Below are positions 10,740 to 21,395 of a stretch of 64,000 nucleotides of DNA, piece after piece (positions within the stretch are counted from its first letter, which is position 1; every line of letters begins with the position of its first letter). Position numbers and translations under genes: made by a program. Under the pieces are notes generated by a model. It saw only the letters and a program-made list of their open reading frames with translations. It ran no database searches and was not told the DNA's origin. Source of the stretch: Huaxiibacter chinensis (GTDB taxonomy: Bacteria; Pseudomonadota; Gammaproteobacteria; Enterobacterales; Enterobacteriaceae); the NCBI RefSeq assembly GCF_022171985.1, contig NZ_JAJVHF010000001.1, positions 496,001-560,000 on the forward strand. The letters are read 5' to 3'.

Positions 10740-11060
10740 TCAGGCTTTTTCCAGCGTACACAGCAACGGATGCTCGTTCTCCCTGGCATAGTCGTTCACC
10801 ATCGCGACCTTCGTCTCGGCGACTTCAGCGGTAAAAATCCCGCAAATCGCTTTCCCTCGATAGTGAACGGTAAGCATCAGTTGCGTTGCACGTTCTACAT
10901 CATAAGAAAAGAACTTTTGTAGCACGTCAATAACAAATTCCATCGGCGTGTAATCATCGTTCATTAACATAACTTTATACATAGATGGCGGTTTTAGCGC
11001 GTCGCGCAGTTTATCTTCCGCCAGCTGGTCAAAATCCAGCCAGTCATTCGTCTTACCCAT
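10740..11060 (-). CDS. clpS: ClpS adaptor for ClpAP
   Basis: ClpS binds N-terminal Leu, Phe, Trp and Tyr of N-degron proteins and delivers them to ClpA. It has 106 residues, the family length. The flexible N-terminal tail (about residues 1-25) is followed by the folded core with the conserved [20 protein letters not shown] segment, whose NDDYT forms the substrate pocket. It lies directly before clpA on the same strand and diverges from cspD. Confidence 0.97.
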   Translation of the reverse strand: MGKTNDWLDFDQLAEDKLRDALKPPSMYKVMLMNDDYTPMEFVIDVLQKFFSYDVERATQLMLTVHYRGKAICGIFTAEVAETKVAMVNDYARENEHPLLCTLEKA

Positions 11061-11327
11061 TGTCAGTTTTCATCTCTGAATCTACCTCAGATAGCCGATA
11101 GCAAACATCTATTACTGCCATCCGCGATGTCTGTCACATTCCCGCCAATAGCGTTAACTGCTTCAAACTTTGATTAATTGTTGACCCTTCTCCGGTGCCA
11201 AACGCTTGACGCTAGGGTTGGTTTCTCTAAATTGTACAAGCGTGAACTGGCGAGGTTTTGAACAGCCCCCACTTCACCTCCGGTTCATTCCATCTTACTT
11301 AATAAGATATACGAAGGATGTCGAAGC

Positions 11328-11549
11328 ATGGAAACGGGTATTGTTAAGTGGTTCAACAACGCCAAAGGGTTTGGATTCATCTGCCCTGAAGGCGGCGGCG
11401 AAGACATCTTCGCTCACTATTCCACCATTCAGATGGATGGTTACAGAACGCTAAAAGCCGGGCAGTCGGTTCGGTTTGATGTTCATCAGGGTCCGAAAGG
11501 CAATCATGCCAGTCTCATTGTGCCCCTTGAAGCAGAAACGGTTGCTTAG
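11328..11549 (+). CDS. cspD: Cold-shock-like protein CspD
   Basis: CspD is the stationary-phase, non-cold-induced member of the CspA family and is known in E. coli to inhibit DNA replication. The protein is 73 residues. RNP-1 (KGFGFICPE) and RNP-2 (DIFAHYS) are visible in a cold-shock OB fold. The start ATG at 11328 follows acgaagg. It diverges from clpS; the 267-base gap has TTGACG at 11206-11211 and TAAATT 16 bases later as a possible promoter. Confidence 0.95.
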   Translation: METGIVKWFNNAKGFGFICPEGGGEDIFAHYSTIQMDGYRTLKAGQSVRFDVHQGPKGNHASLIVPLEAETVA

Positions 11550-11580
11550 CTCTTAACTTCATTGTGTACATCACGCGGTC

Positions 11581-11610
11581 AAAATGCCAGCCCGATCGGC
11601 TGGCATTTTT
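11581..11610 (+). terminator. Terminator after cspD
   Basis: A 12-base perfect stem (aaaatgccagcc 11581-11592 with ggctggcatttt 11598-11609) with a 5-base loop ends in a T run. Because the stem begins with AAAA it may also stop macB transcripts from the other side. Confidence 0.85.
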
Positions 11611-11633
11611 ATTCAGGGCGTGCTGTGCCCGGT

Positions 11634-13574
11634 TTACTCACGTGCCAGGGCATCGACCGGATCCAGTCGCGCCGCATTGCGGGCCGGTAACCAGCCAAAC
11701 AGAATGCCGGTAAAGCTCGAACATAAAAATGCCGTAAGCAACGCAAAGGGCGAAAAGCCAATTTCCCAGCCGGGTAAAAAGAGCTGCAGCGTAAAAGCTA
11801 TCAGCATCGACAGCGCAATGCCTAACGCGCCGCCCACCAGACAAACCAGCACCGCTTCAATCAAAAACTGTTGCAGCACGTCACTGGCTCTGGCGCCTAC
11901 CGCCATACGGATCCCGATTTCTCGCGTGCGCTCCGTCACCGATACCAGCATGATATTCATCACGCCAATCCCCCCGACGACCAGTGAAATCACCGCCACC
12001 AGCGTCAGGAACAGCTGAAGAGTACGTGTGGTCTTTTCCGCCGTTTTCAAGAGACCGTCCATATTAAAGGTGACGAAATCCTTTTTGCCATGCCGCAGCG
12101 TTAACAGACGTTCAAGCTGCTGTTCCGCCTGCGTGCTGTCAAAGCCCTCTTTCACACGCACGGTGATCGAGTTAAGCCAGGACTGCCCCATAATTCGCCC
12201 GGAGAGGGTGGTATACGGCAGCCAGACGCGCAGAAGCTTACTGCTGCCAAACATCGACTGCTTCTCCTCCGCCACGCCAATGACCGTGGCGGGCATGTTA
12301 CCCACCAGAATCACTTCCCCCACCACCTGCGTCTTATTGGGGAAGAGCTGCTTACGCGAGTTTTCATCGAGCACGACAACCTGCGCTCTGCCCGCAAGCT
12401 GCTCTGCGTTGAACGTCGCCCCTTCACTGAAGGTCATGCCATAGACATTAAAAAAATCACCGCTGACGCCGTTTGCGCTGGCGGCGACGTCAATGTTGCC
12501 ATAACGCAGACGCAGGCTTTGCGATACCGAAGGGGTCGCTGAATTCACCCAGGGCTGTTTCTGAAGGGCCGCCAGATCGGCGTATTTCAGTGCCTGCTGA
12601 TTTTGCGGCTCATCGTCACCAAAATCTTTTCCGGGATAGACATCAATGGTGTTGGTGCCAATTGCCCGGATATCCGCGAGCACCAGCTGTTTGGCCGCAT
12701 CGCCGACCACCACAATCGACACCACCGACGCGATACCGATAATAATCCCGAGCATGGTCAACAGGGTGCGCATTTTATTGGCGGCCATCGCCAGCCAGGC
12801 CATGGTCAGCGCTTCACGAAATCCGCTGACGAATTGCCCCCAGCCCGACGGTGGCGGAAGGACCTCACGGGCGACGCCCGCCTGGGATGTTTTGGGCGGA
12901 GGATTACTGATCAGTTCGCCATCGTGGATCTCAACGATCCGTTCAGCCTGAGAGGCCACCAGAGGATCGTGGGTGACAATAATCACCGTATGTCCCTGAT
13001 CGCGAAGCTGATGCAGAATCGCCATCACCTCTTCGCCTGAATGGCTGTCGAGCGCCCCGGTGGGTTCATCCGCCAGGATGACCTGGCCGCCGTTCATCAG
13101 CGCGCGGGCGATACTGACGCGCTGCTGCTGGCCGCCAGACAGCTGCGATGGCTGATAATCCACGCGCTCCGCCAGCCCCAGCCGCGTCAACAGGCTTTTT
13201 GCCCGCTCCAGCCGTTTTTTTCGCTCGACCCCGGCATACACCGCCGGAACCTCGACGTTTTGCGCCGCCGTCAGGTGCGACAGCAAGTGGTAGCGCTGGA
13301 AGATAAAGCCAAAATGTTCACGTCGCAATTTTGCCAGCGCATCGCTATCCAGCGTCGACACGTCCGTGCCCGCCACGCGGTAGGACCCACTGGTCGGTTT
13401 ATCCAGACAGCCAAGAATATTCATCAAGGTGGATTTACCGGAACCCGATGCCCCCACAATGGCGATCATCTCGCCTGCCTCAACGCGCAGAGAAATGCCC
13501 TTCAGGACCTCCACCGAGCCATCCCCGGAAGGATAGCTCCGGCGAATATCATTCAGCTCGAGCAAAGCGGTCAT
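11634..13574 (-). CDS. macB: MacB ABC transporter, macrolide/enterotoxin efflux
   Basis: MacB works with periplasmic MacA and outer-membrane TolC to export macrolides and secreted peptides. It has 646 residues against 648 in E. coli. The N-terminal ATPase has Walker A GASGSGKS at 41-48, signature [15 protein letters not shown] and Walker [13 protein letters not shown]. Then come TM1 near residue 270, a large periplasmic domain and TM2-TM4 in the last 130 residues. Its start overlaps the macA stop by four bases (ATGA). Confidence 0.95.
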   Translation of the reverse strand: MTALLELNDIRRSYPSGDGSVEVLKGISLRVEAGEMIAIVGASGSGKSTLMNILGCLDKPTSGSYRVAGTDVSTLDSDALAKLRREHFGFIFQRYHLLSHLTAAQNVEVPAVYAGVERKKRLERAKSLLTRLGLAERVDYQPSQLSGGQQQRVSIARALMNGGQVILADEPTGALDSHSGEEVMAILHQLRDQGHTVIIVTHDPLVASQAERIVEIHDGELISNPPPKTSQAGVAREVLPPPSGWGQFVSGFREALTMAWLAMAANKMRTLLTMLGIIIGIASVVSIVVVGDAAKQLVLADIRAIGTNTIDVYPGKDFGDDEPQNQQALKYADLAALQKQPWVNSATPSVSQSLRLRYGNIDVAASANGVSGDFFNVYGMTFSEGATFNAEQLAGRAQVVVLDENSRKQLFPNKTQVVGEVILVGNMPATVIGVAEEKQSMFGSSKLLRVWLPYTTLSGRIMGQSWLNSITVRVKEGFDSTQAEQQLERLLTLRHGKKDFVTFNMDGLLKTAEKTTRTLQLFLTLVAVISLVVGGIGVMNIMLVSVTERTREIGIRMAVGARASDVLQQFLIEAVLVCLVGGALGIALSMLIAFTLQLFLPGWEIGFSPFALLTAFLCSSFTGILFGWLPARNAARLDPVDALARE

Positions 13575-14686
13575 TTCGCCGCTCCCGGCAGGGTTTCGCC
13601 GATAATCACCTCGTCACCCTCTTCCAGCCCTTTGACGATCGCCACATCCGTATCGTTGCGATCGCCGATTTCAACTTCACGTTCACGGGTTTCACCGTTA
13701 CGCAGCACTTTGACTTTATAACGATTGTTGCCCACCGGTTCGCCCAGCGCCGCCAGCGGCACGGTGAGCACGTCCTTCACGCCCGTCAACTGAATATGCA
13801 CTTGCGCCGTCATATCCAGCCGAAGCACGCCCTGCGGGTTAGGCACCTCGAAACGCGCATTGTAAAAAATCGCGTCGTTGACTTTTTCAGGCGTGGGCAA
13901 AATATCTTTTAGCACGCCTTCATAACGCGTCTGCGGATCGCCCAGTACCGTAAACCAGGCTTTTTGCCCGGGCTTCAGATGGATGACGTCGGCTTCAGAA
14001 ACCTGCGCTTTCACGAGCATGGTGCCCATATCCGCGAGAGTCAGAATATTAGGCGCCTGTTGTGCGGCAATCACCGTCTGCCCCTGCAGGGTGGTGATTT
14101 GGGTCACTTCGCCCGCCATTGGCGCAACGATGCGGGTGTAATCGAGGTTCGTTTTTGCCGTATCCAGTGACGCCTGATTGCGTTTGATCTGCGCGTCGAT
14201 GGTGCCAATTTGCGCCTGTTTCACCGCCAGCTCCGTGACCGCGGTATCCAAATCCTGGCGGGAGATTGCCTGGGTCTTCGCCAGCGACTGCTGTCGACCA
14301 AGCGTCACCTGGGCCAGCTTGCGCTCGGCATCTGCCTGGCTGCGCTGCGCCCGCAGCTCCATCAGCGTCGCTTCTACTTCACGGATCTGGTTTTCGGCCT
14401 GCTCCGGGTCTATCACCCCCAGAAGCTGCCCTTTTTTCACCTTGTCGCCGATCTCAACGGATAAGGTTTTTAACTGACCGCTCACCTGAGCACCCACGTC
14501 AACTTTGCGCAGGGCATCCAGCTTACCGGTGGCAAGTACGCTTTGCTGCAGTTCTCCTGGACGAACAATCAGCGTTTGATACTGTGGCACAGGCGCGTTC
14601 AGCACCTGCCATAACCAGAATCCCCCCGCCAGCACAATAACGGCCAGAAGAAGATAGAGCGTCCTGCGTTTTCCCTTGAGCTTCAT
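13571..14686 (-). CDS. macA: MacA periplasmic adaptor of the MacAB-TolC pump
   Basis: MacA is a membrane-fusion protein linking MacB to TolC. It has 371 residues, the same as E. coli. An N-terminal membrane anchor (about residues 8-27) is followed by the first half of the lipoyl domain ([14 protein letters not shown]), a long helical hairpin (about 95-180), the second lipoyl half ([12 protein letters not shown]), then beta-barrel and membrane-proximal domains. The ATG at 14686 fits the family length; an in-frame upstream ATG adds nine residues without support. The gene overlaps macB by four bases and diverges from ybjX. Confidence 0.94.
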   Translation of the reverse strand: MKLKGKRRTLYLLLAVIVLAGGFWLWQVLNAPVPQYQTLIVRPGELQQSVLATGKLDALRKVDVGAQVSGQLKTLSVEIGDKVKKGQLLGVIDPEQAENQIREVEATLMELRAQRSQADAERKLAQVTLGRQQSLAKTQAISRQDLDTAVTELAVKQAQIGTIDAQIKRNQASLDTAKTNLDYTRIVAPMAGEVTQITTLQGQTVIAAQQAPNILTLADMGTMLVKAQVSEADVIHLKPGQKAWFTVLGDPQTRYEGVLKDILPTPEKVNDAIFYNARFEVPNPQGVLRLDMTAQVHIQLTGVKDVLTVPLAALGEPVGNNRYKVKVLRNGETREREVEIGDRNDTDVAIVKGLEEGDEVIIGETLPGAAK

Positions 14687-14845
14687 AAATATTCCAAATA
14701 AATGTTCTGGCATTGATAACAGTCGATTCTATCTAAACTGTTCCTCAACGAAACCCTTGTTTTTGAGTGTATGAAAAGTTTGTTTACGAGATGTTGATAT
14801 CCTCCCTGCTGAAATATGGATCTTCTCCAGAAGCCGGGATTTATC

Positions 14846-15802
14846 ATGTCTTCCATTGTCGATACACCGTATTCACAGCAATCTCAACCAAAATCGGGCT
14901 GGCAGCTTTTCCGACAGCTTGCAGCGGGTAAACTCGCGCCGGGGCTGGCATGGCAAAATCCTGCCTATCGTCGCAAGTTTATGTTGCGCTCGTTAGCCAC
15001 GCCATTCAGTACGGCGCAGCTTCTTGCCTCGCTGGCTGAGCAGCCACGGTTGTTACAGATGCTTCATGTTCAGCCCGGTTTACCCTGCCGTCTGCACCGC
15101 CCGTGGTTGTCGGTGAAAATGAACCGGCAACAAACTCTGGACGCGCTAACCGGGCACTATCAGGCTATGCATGAGCATCTCCCGGCGACGCTGGTCAATG
15201 GTTATCTGTCCAAACAGGGAGTGACCTTACTCACCCTGACCGGAAAAGACGAGCAGCATTTTACCATTCGACTGTGCGCCGATGCGTTCCTGGATAAAGA
15301 AGGTGAAGCTACAGTAGCGTTTTGCGATAGCGAAGGAACCGTTCTCGCTGAAATGACCTTTACGCTGTGTCAGTTCGACGGAAAATTGACCCTGTTTATC
15401 GGGGGATTGCAGGGGGCGAAATCTTTTGTGCCCCACGAGTTAATTCAGGGCGCGACAAAGGCCTGTCACGGTTTATTCCCGAAACGGTTAATTCTGGAAG
15501 CCGCGATGGCGCTGGGGGCAGCCTTCCCTGTCAGGCAGATTGTGGCCGTGAGTAATGCGACCCATATCTACCGTAGCCTGCGCTATCGTAAGAAAAAAGA
15601 GGGCAAGCTGCTGGCTGATTACGACAGCTTCTGGCGCTCCGTGGGTGGCGAACAGGGAGACCACGGGCACTTCATCCTGCCGCTGACCATGCCGCGTAAG
15701 CCCATGGAAGAGATCGCCAGCAAAAAACGCGCAGAGTACCGTCGTCGCTATGAACTGCTCGACAGCCTGGCCGCACAGGTCAGCCAGGCCACGCGCGGTT
15801 AA
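14846..15802 (+). CDS. ybjX: VirK/YbjX family protein (DUF535)
   Basis: This is a cytoplasmic DUF535 protein of 318 residues. The family includes VirK of Salmonella and Shigella, linked to the PhoPQ regulon and to resistance to host peptides; its biochemistry is not settled. No signal peptide or membrane helix is visible; the protein is basic and rich in Leu, Arg and Lys. I chose the ATG at 14846 because GGGA precedes it; an in-frame ATG at 14816 has no RBS. Its last four bases overlap the end of convergent ybjD. Confidence 0.85.
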   Translation: MSSIVDTPYSQQSQPKSGWQLFRQLAAGKLAPGLAWQNPAYRRKFMLRSLATPFSTAQLLASLAEQPRLLQMLHVQPGLPCRLHRPWLSVKMNRQQTLDALTGHYQAMHEHLPATLVNGYLSKQGVTLLTLTGKDEQHFTIRLCADAFLDKEGEATVAFCDSEGTVLAEMTFTLCQFDGKLTLFIGGLQGAKSFVPHELIQGATKACHGLFPKRLILEAAMALGAAFPVRQIVAVSNATHIYRSLRYRKKKEGKLLADYDSFWRSVGGEQGDHGHFILPLTMPRKPMEEIASKKRAEYRRRYELLDSLAAQVSQATRG

Positions 15803-17457
15803 TCGGCTCTCCCGCGGGCCAGCCAGAGCACGCGGGAAAACATTTTACGTAGCAGAGGCGGCACGGACTCGACGCCACGTCTTCCGGCCTCTGCGGCAAC
15901 CTCAATGGCCAGATCCGGTTTTGACGAACGGTGAATCGCCTTGGTAATAATCCGGCGCATGTTCATTGGCACGCCCACCGGGATCATCGCAATGCGATGA
16001 AACACGTCGGCGAATCCCTGACGGTACATAAAATGTTCCATATCCAGCGCCGGCAGCGTGGTCAAATGCTCTCGCTCATCGTCGCTGTTGTTATTGAGCA
16101 GACCCCGAACCGTACTGGCGTACTTTTTCCCCGCCTCATCGCCGTCCACCAGCACGTGCCATTCAATACCCATACGGCGGGCAAATTTAATCAGGGGTTT
16201 TAAGCCCGACTGGGCAAACTCAATGACCTTGATCCCCTCTGCATCGAAATGATGCCCGCACTGGCGCGCCAGTTCGTTGATCACCCAGGTTTCCGTCTCC
16301 CCTTCTACCAGCAGCCAGCAGCGGGCAAAAAGCGATGACGCACGATTGAAACGAATATGGAAAGCGATACGGCGGCCATCGTCGGCGCTTAACCCGCCCG
16401 GTCCAAGGCGAAACGCCGACACGCGCGAAGACTCGCGTACCAGCCGACACACATGCTCTACCGGCGTGAGCGAAAGCAGTTCGCCGGAGTTCGTGGTGGT
16501 GACGCGTTGCAGCGGCAGCAAATTCAGTAAATGCCATGCCACAGAGAGCATAATAGGATGCAGCCGCGTTTCGGGATCTTCCACCAGCAACAGGGGCCGG
16601 GCATCTCTGTCCAGACGGATATTGCCTTTCGCCATCAGTAACGTCGAAAAGAGCCCAAGCAGAATCACCCGGTGCGCCCGACCGCCCGGCCTGTCGATCA
16701 TCCGGTTGATGATGTCCAGATAACGCCAGCTTCGCTGCTCGTCGTGGGATCGACGCCGCATCAGGCGGTTTCGGCTTTGCGCGCTGCCCTGCTCAGAAAA
16801 GTAATGCTCCAGGAGTTGAACCATCGCCGACAGCCCCTGGCGAATCTGCCCGTCCGTCAGGTTTTGCGGATGGGAGACCAGTTCGCGCGCCAGAAAGTCC
16901 AGCTCGCGGGCGGTCACCTCCACCTGGGGCACATTGGGCACCGTACCGTTACGGATCCGGCGCATGAAGCGGGCATCCCGCAGCCTTAATACCGGCATCA
17001 GGCGCACCAGATGACGTGCCCGTTCGTCGATGTCATCCAGGGGAATCAAATGCCCACCGGCGTCCATGAAGCCGCGCAGCGTCATTACGCTGTCGTCTTC
17101 GCCCAACTCCCCTTCAAGCCGATAGAAGATACGCTGGTAGCCATCGTCGCCACGCACCCAACAGTCGGCGAGCGGGCGATAGCGGCGTACACGATGGCGA
17201 CCCGGCTCGGTTTCGCGAAAGGTCAGGACAATATGCAAATGGTGTTCGCGCCCGTGAATATCCCCCGGCGGAAACCAGAAATCCTCACGAACAAAGCTGT
17301 AGAGATCGGTGTCGGGAGATAGCAGCAACGTCAGGGCATCCAGCAGGCTGGATTTACCCCAGGCATTCTCACCAATCAATACGTTGTTCTGTTCCAGCAT
17401 TAGCGACAAGCGATTGATGCCACGGAAGCCTACAATATCCACGCGTTCGAGAAGCAT
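15799..17457 (-). CDS. ybjD: OLD-family ATPase/TOPRIM nuclease-like protein YbjD
   Basis: The protein is 552 residues, as in E. coli. It starts with an SMC/RecF-like ATPase half (Walker A GENAWGKS at 29-36, then LLVEDPETRLHP as a Walker B-like segment). It ends in a TOPRIM half, with LLVEGETE and VLVDGDEAG as the acidic metal-binding motifs. This architecture is that of OLD (overcoming lysogenization defect) nucleases, some of which defend against phage; YbjD's own role is not established. The start at 17457 gives MLLERVDIVGFRG. Its end overlaps ybjX by four bases. Confidence 0.88.
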   Translation of the reverse strand: MLLERVDIVGFRGINRLSLMLEQNNVLIGENAWGKSSLLDALTLLLSPDTDLYSFVREDFWFPPGDIHGREHHLHIVLTFRETEPGRHRVRRYRPLADCWVRGDDGYQRIFYRLEGELGEDDSVMTLRGFMDAGGHLIPLDDIDERARHLVRLMPVLRLRDARFMRRIRNGTVPNVPQVEVTARELDFLARELVSHPQNLTDGQIRQGLSAMVQLLEHYFSEQGSAQSRNRLMRRRSHDEQRSWRYLDIINRMIDRPGGRAHRVILLGLFSTLLMAKGNIRLDRDARPLLLVEDPETRLHPIMLSVAWHLLNLLPLQRVTTTNSGELLSLTPVEHVCRLVRESSRVSAFRLGPGGLSADDGRRIAFHIRFNRASSLFARCWLLVEGETETWVINELARQCGHHFDAEGIKVIEFAQSGLKPLIKFARRMGIEWHVLVDGDEAGKKYASTVRGLLNNNSDDEREHLTTLPALDMEHFMYRQGFADVFHRIAMIPVGVPMNMRRIITKAIHRSSKPDLAIEVAAEAGRRGVESVPPLLRKMFSRVLWLARGRAD

Positions 17458-17819
17458 ATATCCCCCGGCCAATGAGCACTTTTTCCTTCAAGTTATCAGC
17501 AGTATAGCGGCAGGATATCCGGTAAGACACCTCCGGTGTGTATGCCTGGCCAATCTTAGCCCCTTTTTTAAGGCAGATGTTCATCTGTGCTGGCTTTGCT
17601 GGCCACTTCACGACGGCCTGCAGCGTAGACTATGCTCTGTTTACCTCCTCCCCGAATAAGGAATGACATCACATTGCCTTAAATCAAATTTATCGAATTT
17701 ATTTAAGTAGCGAAGGGATGTTATTGGTTTCTAAAATACGACCTCTTTGTGTCGTCATCCCTTTATGGCGATAAATCTCTGCTCGCCGAGCGCGTGCAGA
17801 AAATGTTTTTGAGGTGGTT
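17458..17819. other. ybjD-aqpZ intergenic region, no gene seen
   Basis: These 362 bases separate divergent ybjD and aqpZ and must hold both promoters. A short palindrome (acacctccggtgt, 17527-17539) and an AT-rich stretch at 17675-17710 are the only structures I see. Open frames here lack an RBS and convincing composition. Confidence 0.5.
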
Positions 17820-18515
17820 ATGTTTAGAAAATTAGCGGCGGAATGTTTTGGTACATTCTGGCTGGTCTTTGGCGGGTGTGGCAGCGCCGTGCTTGCCGCA
17901 GCTTTTCCGGAATTAGGTATTGGTTTCACAGGCGTGGCGTTAGCCTTTGGCTTAACCGTATTAACGATGGCCTTTGCGGTCGGTCATATTTCCGGTGGTC
18001 ATTTTAATCCGGCGGTGACTCTGGGGCTGTGGGCCGGTGGCCGTTTTCCGGCGAAAGAGGTCATTGGATATATTATCGCGCAAGTGGTTGGCGGAATTAT
18101 TGCCGCGGCTGTCCTTTACGTTGTCGCGAGCGGAAAAGCCGGCTTTGACGCTGCCGCCAGCGGATTCGCCTCAAATGGTTATGGTGAGCACTCGCCAGGC
18201 GGTTTCTCAATGCTGTCTGCTATTGTAATTGAGATTGTCCTGACGGCTGGTTTCCTGCTGGTGATCCACGGTGCGACGGATAAAAATGCGCCCGCAGGTT
18301 TTGCCCCTGTTGCGATCGGTCTGGCATTGACCTTGATTCACCTGATCTCCATTCCCGTTACCAACACCTCCGTGAACCCGGCGCGCAGTACCGCCGTGGC
18401 GATCTTCCAGGGCGGCTGGGCGCTTGAGCAGCTTTGGCTGTTCTGGGTGATGCCGATTATTGGCGGTATCTTAGGCGGGATTCTGTACCGGACGCTGCTG
18501 GAAAAACGCGATTAA
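17820..18515 (+). CDS. aqpZ: Aquaporin Z
   Basis: AqpZ is the inner-membrane water channel. It has 231 residues, the family length, with six membrane helices and two half-helices. Both NPA motifs are present (HFNPAVT at 61-67 and SVNPARS near 185). The selectivity-filter Arg is in the second motif (NPAR), supporting water rather than glycerol transport. The ATG at 17820 follows gaggtggtt. An in-frame start two codons earlier is possible but would lie inside the RBS. Confidence 0.96.
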   Translation: MFRKLAAECFGTFWLVFGGCGSAVLAAAFPELGIGFTGVALAFGLTVLTMAFAVGHISGGHFNPAVTLGLWAGGRFPAKEVIGYIIAQVVGGIIAAAVLYVVASGKAGFDAAASGFASNGYGEHSPGGFSMLSAIVIEIVLTAGFLLVIHGATDKNAPAGFAPVAIGLALTLIHLISIPVTNTSVNPARSTAVAIFQGGWALEQLWLFWVMPIIGGILGGILYRTLLEKRD

Positions 18516-18579
18516 GTCAACGCACTCTTCGCCGTCGGGCGGATTAACGCCTGCCCGCCCGGGTTGAGCGCTCCCCTTC

Positions 18580-18614
18580 AAAGCCAGGTCAGGCGTAGCT
18601 GCCCCTGGCTTTTT
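18580..18614 (+). terminator. Terminator after aqpZ
   Basis: An 8-base stem (aagccagg 18581-18588 with cctggctt 18604-18611) is followed by a T run. A second inverted repeat (gggcgg..ccgccc type) at about 18536-18561 resembles a REP element. Confidence 0.65.
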
Positions 18615-18689
18615 GCTGCTTTACTGAATCGCCTTTATTGGGTAGTGTCTCAGGCGCTTAACAGACACTCATAAAGGACCCGGCTGTTC

Positions 18690-19589
18690 ATGTTTTCAGG
18701 ACTCTTAATCATTCTGCTCCCCTTAATCCTGGGATATCTTATCCCCCTTCGTCATGACGCAGCGTTAAAACTGATTAACCGTTTTCTCAGCTGGATTGTG
18801 TACATCATCCTTTTTTTCATGGGGATCAGCCTGGCGTTCCTGGATAATTTGGCCGCCAATCTTCTTTCGATTCTGCATTATTCCATCGTCACGATTGTGG
18901 TGATATTAGCCTGTAACATTGCTGCCCTTTTGTGGCTCGAACGCGCTCTGCCGTGGAAAAATCACCATCAGCAGGAAAAATTGCCTTCGCGTATTGCCAT
19001 GGCCCTGGAATCATTAAAACTGTGTGGCGTAGTCGTATTAGGTTTTCTGCTCGGCCTGACCGGTCTGGCTTTTTTGAAACATGCTACCGAGGCCAGCGAA
19101 TATACCCTTATTTTCCTGTTATTCCTGATTGGCATACAGCTCAGAAATAATGGCATGACGCTGAAACAGATTGTGCTTAACCGACGCGGAATGATTGTCG
19201 CCGTTGTGGTAGTGGCAAGCTCGTTAACCGGCGGCGTAATTAACGCGTTTATTCTGGGTCTGCCGCTCAAAACCGGGCTGGCCATGGCCTCCGGTTTTGG
19301 CTGGTATTCGCTGTCCGGTATTCTGATGACGGAGTCCTTCGGGCCGGTGATTGGCAGCGCCGCTTTCTTTAACGATCTGGGCCGCGAGCTGATCGCCATC
19401 ATGCTCATTCCGGGTCTGGTGCGCCAAAGCCGCTCCACGGCGCTGGGGCTGTGCGGGGCCACCTCCATGGACTTCACCCTGCCGGTATTACAACGCTCCG
19501 GCGGCCTTGAACTGGTCCCCGCGGCCATCGTCCATGGGTTTATTTTGAGCCTGCTTGTCCCTGTTTTAATGGCCGTCTTCTCCGCTTAA
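18690..19589 (+). CDS. lysO: Lysine exporter LysO
   Basis: LysO (formerly YbjE) exports lysine and its toxic analogue thialysine across the inner membrane. It has 299 residues, the family length, in about eight hydrophobic segments arranged as two related halves. The conserved DUF340 region near FGWYSLSGILMTESFGPVIG (about residues 205-224) and the acidic residues of the FFNDLGRE segment are visible. The ATG at 18690 follows aaaggac. In E. coli expression responds to lysine and ArgP; I did not identify an ArgP site here. hcp lies 143 bases downstream. Confidence 0.93.
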   Translation: MFSGLLIILLPLILGYLIPLRHDAALKLINRFLSWIVYIILFFMGISLAFLDNLAANLLSILHYSIVTIVVILACNIAALLWLERALPWKNHHQQEKLPSRIAMALESLKLCGVVVLGFLLGLTGLAFLKHATEASEYTLIFLLFLIGIQLRNNGMTLKQIVLNRRGMIVAVVVVASSLTGGVINAFILGLPLKTGLAMASGFGWYSLSGILMTESFGPVIGSAAFFNDLGRELIAIMLIPGLVRQSRSTALGLCGATSMDFTLPVLQRSGGLELVPAAIVHGFILSLLVPVLMAVFSA

Positions 19590-19622
19590 TCCCGCACGGG
19601 CGGTAGCCTGCTACCGCCAAAA

Positions 19623-19636
19623 TTGCGCTAAATCAA
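19623..19636 (+). promoter_or_regulatory. Possible FNR site upstream of hcp
   Basis: ttgcgctaaatcaa matches the FNR consensus TTGAT-N4-ATCAA with a perfect right half and two mismatches on the left. It lies about 100 bases before hcp, whose E. coli counterpart is FNR-activated. Confidence 0.4.
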
Positions 19637-19695
19637 TAACCCTCTATTTTGTTGAAGAAAGAACTTTTCACCCGTTCTGCACAGGCATAACCTTA

Positions 19696-19718
19696 AACAT
19701 GTATATCAAATATAACTT
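19696..19718 (+). promoter_or_regulatory. Likely NsrR operator of hcp-hcr
   Basis: The 23-base near-palindrome (AACATGTAT at the left end, ATATAACTT at the right) fits the NsrR consensus of two AT-rich 11-base half-sites. It sits 14 bases before the hcp start. NsrR represses hcp-hcr in E. coli and is released by nitric oxide, so the assignment fits gene function; it was not scored by computation. Confidence 0.55.
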
Positions 19719-19732
19719 TAACAGGTGTGTCT

Positions 19733-21385
19733 ATGTTTTGTGTGCAATGTGAACAAACCATCCGTACCCCAGCCGGTAATGGCTGCTCTTACGCACAGGG
19801 TATGTGCGGGAAAACCGCAGAAACGTCTGACCTGCAGGATTTGCTGATTGCCTCGCTGCAGGGGCTGTCGGCCTGGGCCGCAAAAGCGCGCGACTATGGC
19901 ATTGTCGATCACTATGTTGACAATTTTGCGCCACGCGCCTTTTTCTCCACGCTCACTAACGTAAACTTCGACTCTCCGCGCATCGTTGGCTATGCCCGCG
20001 AAGCCATCGCGCTGCGCGAAGCATTAAAAGCACAAAGCCTGGAGATCGACGCCAGCGCCGCAGTGGATAACCCAATGGCGGACCTGCAGCTGGTCAGCGA
20101 CGATCTGGGCGACCTGCAACGTCAGGCTGCCGAATTTACCCCTAACAAAGACAAAGCGGCCATTGGCGAGAACATTCTCGGCCTGCGTCTGCTCTGCCTG
20201 TACGGCCTGAAAGGCGCTGCGGCCTATATGGAACACGCCCATGTGCTGGGGCAGTACGACAACGAAATCTACGCCCAGTACCATAAAATTATGGCGTGGC
20301 TGGGCACCTGGCCTGCCGACATGAATGCGCTGCTGGCGTGTTCAATGGAAATCGGCCAGATGAACTTCAAAGTGATGAGCATTCTGGATGCCGGTGAAAC
20401 CAGTACCTATGGCCATCCAACCCCGACTCAGGTCAACGTGAAAGCCACCGCCGGGAAGTGTATCCTGATCTCCGGTCACGACCTGAAAGACCTCTACAAC
20501 CTGCTGAAACAGACCGAAGGCACCGGCGTGAATGTCTACACCCACGGTGAAATGCTGCCCGCCCACGGTTACCCTGAACTGCGTAAATTTAAACATCTGG
20601 TCGGTAACTACGGCAGCGGCTGGCAGAACCAGCAGGTCGAGTTTGCCCGCTTCCCTGGCCCTATCGTGATGACCTCTAACTGCATCATCGACCCCACCGT
20701 TGGCGCGTATGACGATCGCATCTGGACCCGCAGCATCGTCGGCTGGCCGGGCGTGAGCCACCTCGAAGGCGACGATTTCGCGCCGGTCATTACCCAGGCG
20801 CAGCAGATGGCAGGCTTCCCGTTCAGCGAAATCGAACATCTGATCACCGTTGGCTTTGGACGTGAAACCCTGCTGGGTGCGGCGGACTCCCTGATTGATC
20901 TGGTCAGCCGTGAAAAACTGCGCCACATCTTCCTGATTGGCGGCTGTGACGGTGCGCGCGGCGAGCGTAACTACTTCACCGATTTTGCGACCAGCGTGCC
21001 GCAAGACTGTCTGATCCTGACGCTGGCCTGCGGTAAATACCGCTTCAACAAGCTGGACTTTGGCAACATCGAAGGTCTGCCACGTCTGGTCGATGCGGGT
21101 CAGTGTAACGATGCCTACTCCGCCATTATTCTGGCCGTCACCCTGGCCGAGAAACTGGGCTGTGGCGTAAACGATCTGCCGCTGTCATTGGTGCTCTCCT
21201 GGTTCGAACAGAAAGCGATTGTCATTTTGCTCACCCTACTCTCGCTGGGCGTGACCAATATTGTGACCGGCCCGACCGCGCCTGGCTTCCTGACGCCGGA
21301 TCTGCTGGCCGTGCTGAACGAGAAGTTTGGTCTGCGTTCCGTGACCACCGTAGAAGAAGATATGCAGCAACTGCTGAGCGCGTAA
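19733..21385 (+). CDS. hcp: Hybrid-cluster protein Hcp (nitric oxide reductase/S-nitrosylase)
   Basis: Hcp reduces nitric oxide to nitrous oxide at a hybrid Fe-S-O cluster and also promotes S-nitrosylation. It has 550 residues, as in E. coli. The N-terminal cluster cysteines are at residues 3, 6, 18 and 25 (C-x2-C-x11-C-x6-C), the enterobacterial [2Fe-2S] form. Hybrid-cluster ligands lie in the second half, including segments GGCDGARG and [11 protein letters not shown] start it at the ATG at 19733 (MFCVQCEQ), two codons inside the longest frame. hcr follows 10 bases later. Confidence 0.96.
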   Translation: MFCVQCEQTIRTPAGNGCSYAQGMCGKTAETSDLQDLLIASLQGLSAWAAKARDYGIVDHYVDNFAPRAFFSTLTNVNFDSPRIVGYAREAIALREALKAQSLEIDASAAVDNPMADLQLVSDDLGDLQRQAAEFTPNKDKAAIGENILGLRLLCLYGLKGAAAYMEHAHVLGQYDNEIYAQYHKIMAWLGTWPADMNALLACSMEIGQMNFKVMSILDAGETSTYGHPTPTQVNVKATAGKCILISGHDLKDLYNLLKQTEGTGVNVYTHGEMLPAHGYPELRKFKHLVGNYGSGWQNQQVEFARFPGPIVMTSNCIIDPTVGAYDDRIWTRSIVGWPGVSHLEGDDFAPVITQAQQMAGFPFSEIEHLITVGFGRETLLGAADSLIDLVSREKLRHIFLIGGCDGARGERNYFTDFATSVPQDCLILTLACGKYRFNKLDFGNIEGLPRLVDAGQCNDAYSAIILAVTLAEKLGCGVNDLPLSLVLSWFEQKAIVILLTLLSLGVTNIVTGPTAPGFLTPDLLAVLNEKFGLRSVTTVEEDMQQLLSA

Positions 21386-21395
21386 GGAGTTATTC

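Noticed and set aside
11634-14686. macAB considered as an acquired resistance module
   Set aside because: Gene order beside cspD and ybjX, protein lengths and similarity are those of the native enterobacterial macAB.
17309-17659. A 116-codon open frame in the ybjD-aqpZ gap
   Set aside because: It begins inside ybjD antisense and has no RBS; nothing recognisable.
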